Shown here piece by piece: positions 11,621-13,397 of a DNA stretch of 13,397 nucleotides. The position numbers and the translations under genes were made by a program. The notes beneath the pieces were generated by a model. It made no database searches. It saw nothing but the letters and a program-made list of their open reading frames with translations, and was not told the origin of the DNA. How positions within the stretch are numbered: the first letter of the stretch is position 1; each line of letters opens with the position of its first letter. The DNA comes from an uncultured Bacillota bacterium (GTDB lineage Bacteria > Bacillota > Clostridia > Peptostreptococcales > Anaerovoracaceae), in the NCBI GenBank assembly GCA_946410475.1, contig CAMKAM010000025.1, forward strand, positions 1 to 13,397, in the 5' to 3' direction.

Positions 11621-13397
11621 ATGGCTAAACAGCTAAAGAAAAAGAGTATGGACGGAAACGAAGCCGCTTCGTATATCGCATATGCGTTCACTGAAGTTTC
11701 CGCCATTTTCCCGATCACACCGTCCAGCCCGATGGCCGACCATGTCGACAAATGGGCAGCTAACGGCGTGAAGAACATTTTCGGCAAGCCGGTCAACATC
11801 ATCGAGATGCAGTCCGAGCATGGTGCCATCGGTACTCTGCAGGGCGCACTCGAAGCAGGATCGCTCGGTTCGACTTACACATCGTCCCAGGGTCTGCTTC
11901 TCATGATCCCGGCTATGAACAGAATCCAGGGTCTCCTGCTTCCTGCTGTACAGCACGTAGCAGCCAGAGCCGTTGGATATGCCGGAATCTCGATCCTCGG
12001 TGACCACTCCGACGTTATGGCTACACGTCAGTGCGGATGGGGTATGCTTTGCTCATCGAGCGTTCAGGAAGTCATGGACCTCGGAGCTGTTGCTCACCTT
12101 TCCGCTATCGCAGGAAGCCTTCCGGTGCAGCACTTCTTCGAAGGATTCAGAACATCCCACGAGATCTCGAACATCGACGTTCTCGACTATGATGACATGG
12201 CTAAGATCGTTGACTGGGACGCTATCGAAAGATTCAGAGCAAGAGCTCTCAACCCGGAGCACCCGACAGTTCGTCACACAGTACAGAACGACGACATCTT
12301 CTTCCAGGCTCGTGAGTCCTGCAACCCGTACTATGACAGATTCCCGGAGATCGTCCAGGCTCAGATGGACAAGATCAACGAGATCACAGGCAGAAACTAT
12401 CAGCTGTTCAACTACTACGGTGATCCCGAAGCTGACAGAGTAGTAGTCTGCATGGGTTCCAACTGCGAAACACTGAAGGAAGTCATCGACTACCTCGGAG
12501 AGCGGGGTGAAAAAGTCGGAATGATCCAGGTACACCTGTACAGACCGTTCTCGGCAAAACACTTCCTCGCAGAGCTGCCGAAGACAGTAAAGCAGATCAC
12601 AGTTCTCGACAGAACAAAAGAGCCGGGCGCTACAGGCGAACCGCTTTACAACGACGTTCGTACAGTCCTCGACGAGGCAGGCATGAAAGATGTCCAGATC
12701 CTCGGCGGACGTTACGGCCTCTCCAGCAAGGACACGATCCCTGCACACATGAAGGCTGTATATGACAACATGAAGGGCGAGTGCAAGAACCACTTCGTCA
12801 CAGGTATCGTAGACGACCTTACAGGTCACTCGCTGCCGATCGGTGAGAACATCGTAACTGCAGACAAGAGCACTATCTCCTGCAAGTTCTTCGGTATCGG
12901 TTCCGACGGTACAGTTGGCGCCAACAAGAACTCGATGAAGATCATCGGCGACCACACAGACAAATACGTACAGGCTTACTTCCAGTATGACTCCAAGAAG
13001 TCCGGCGGTCTTACAAGATCCCACATCCGTTTCGGCGACAACCCGATCAGAAGTGAGTACTATGTAACAGCTGCTGACTTCCTCGGATGCCACAAGCAGA
13101 GCTACGTAAACACATATGACCTCATCAGAGAGATCAGAGAAGGCGGTACATTCCTCCTGAACACTCACTGGGAAGGTCAGGAACTCATAGACAACCTCGA
13201 CAACAGAACAAAGAGACAGCTTGCTCAGAAGCACATCAAGTTCTACACGATCAACGCTTCCGGCATCGCAGAAGAGATCGGTCTCGGCAACAGAACATCC
13301 ACAGTTCTCCAGGCTGCATTCTTCAAGCTCGCTAACATCATTCCTATCGATGATGCTGTCAAGTACATGAAGGAAGCTGTTACAGCTAAGTTCAGCG
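11621..13397 (+). CDS. nifJ: Pyruvate:ferredoxin (flavodoxin) oxidoreductase, N-terminal half; runs off the window
   Basis: Oxidises pyruvate with CoA to acetyl-CoA and CO2, passing electrons to ferredoxin; the main pyruvate outlet in anaerobes. The 592 residues visible are about half of the usual single-chain length (about 1,170-1,190 aa). Domain I opens with MDGNEAASYIAYAFTEV and FPITPSSPMA (30-39). T33, E66 (MQSEHGA) and R116 (AARAVG) correspond with a constant offset of two to the Thr31, Glu64 and Arg114 described around thiamine pyrophosphate in the Desulfovibrio africanus enzyme. GDHSDVMATRQ (127-137) and FFEGFRTSHEI (172-182) are also typical. The ferredoxin-like cluster domain and TPP-binding C-terminus lie beyond the edge. 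Two starts compete: ATG 11615 is four bases after GGAGG, ATG 11621 ten bases; the latter gives the family-like MAKQ...MDGN beginning and is chosen. Codon use (many ACA, AGA, AAC, AAG) differs from neighbours and suggests high expression. Confidence 0.97.
   Translation, partial: MAKQLKKKSMDGNEAASYIAYAFTEVSAIFPITPSSPMADHVDKWAANGVKNIFGKPVNIIEMQSEHGAIGTLQGALEAGSLGSTYTSSQGLLLMIPAMNRIQGLLLPAVQHVAARAVGYAGISILGDHSDVMATRQCGWGMLCSSSVQEVMDLGAVAHLSAIAGSLPVQHFFEGFRTSHEISNIDVLDYDDMAKIVDWDAIERFRARALNPEHPTVRHTVQNDDIFFQARESCNPYYDRFPEIVQAQMDKINEITGRNYQLFNYYGDPEADRVVVCMGSNCETLKEVIDYLGERGEKVGMIQVHLYRPFSAKHFLAELPKTVKQITVLDRTKEPGATGEPLYNDVRTVLDEAGMKDVQILGGRYGLSSKDTIPAHMKAVYDNMKGECKNHFVTGIVDDLTGHSLPIGENIVTADKSTISCKFFGIGSDGTVGANKNSMKIIGDHTDKYVQAYFQYDSKKSGGLTRSHIRFGDNPIRSEYYVTAADFLGCHKQSYVNTYDLIREIREGGTFLLNTHWEGQELIDNLDNRTKRQLAQKHIKFYTINASGIAEEIGLGNRTSTVLQAAFFKLANIIPIDDAVKYMKEAVTAKFS

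Noticed and set aside
12053..13234. Minus-strand open frame of 393 codons opposite the PFOR gene
   Set aside because: The plus strand encodes an unmistakable PFOR. The antisense product is Val/Cys/Ser/Asp-rich with no motifs; the open frame results from codon bias in a highly expressed gene.

Overview
The window looks like a chromosomal segment of an anaerobic, moderately GC-rich Clostridia-type Firmicute. A pyruvate:ferredoxin oxidoreductase of the anaerobe type, a DUF3048 (YerB-like) protein, an energy-coupling-factor vitamin transporter subunit, a secreted subtilisin with bacterial Ig-like domains and strong GGAGG-type ribosome binding sites all point that way. I cannot name the species. 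There are eight confident protein genes, one possible transposase remnant at the left edge, and no rRNA, tRNA or CRISPR.

Layout. Positions 1-44 read as the last residues of a transposase, probably IS30-type, followed by about 240 bases without a gene that hold a C-rich imperfect repeat. Positions 308-3603 (+) form a two-gene cell-wall operon: a polymerase of the FtsW/RodA/SpoVE family with a fused N-terminal FHA domain, overlapping by 4 bases a small class B penicillin-binding protein. This is the classical SEDS glycosyltransferase plus transpeptidase pair, with a phosphothreonine-reading domain built in. A 12-bp perfect hairpin (3636-3664) separates it from a convergent minus-strand block: a fumarylacetoacetate-hydrolase-family enzyme (4782-5627) followed by a membrane-anchored DUF3048 protein (3717-4730). 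Upstream of these, also on minus, is a secreted S8 protease (5753-8209) with its own promoter and terminator. An ECF transporter S component (8428-8994, minus) is divergent from a MocR-type GntR/aminotransferase regulator (9114-10610, plus), an arrangement typical of vitamin B6 control. Then come a GntR/FCD regulator (10661-11425) and, after a terminator, a strong promoter and an 18-bp perfect palindrome, the 5' half of a pyruvate:ferredoxin oxidoreductase gene that runs off the right edge.

Most worth a second look: (1) the MocR regulator has serine where the PLP-binding lysine is expected, although the rest of the aminotransferase fold looks intact, and it sits back to back with a vitamin-uptake protein; (2) the FHA-SEDS fusion coupled to a PbpA-like transpeptidase, which compresses a module spread over several genes in actinobacteria; (3) a GntR/FCD regulator next to an 18-bp palindrome lying just downstream of the predicted start of PFOR transcription; (4) a subtilisin ending in an extremely lysine/arginine-rich module.
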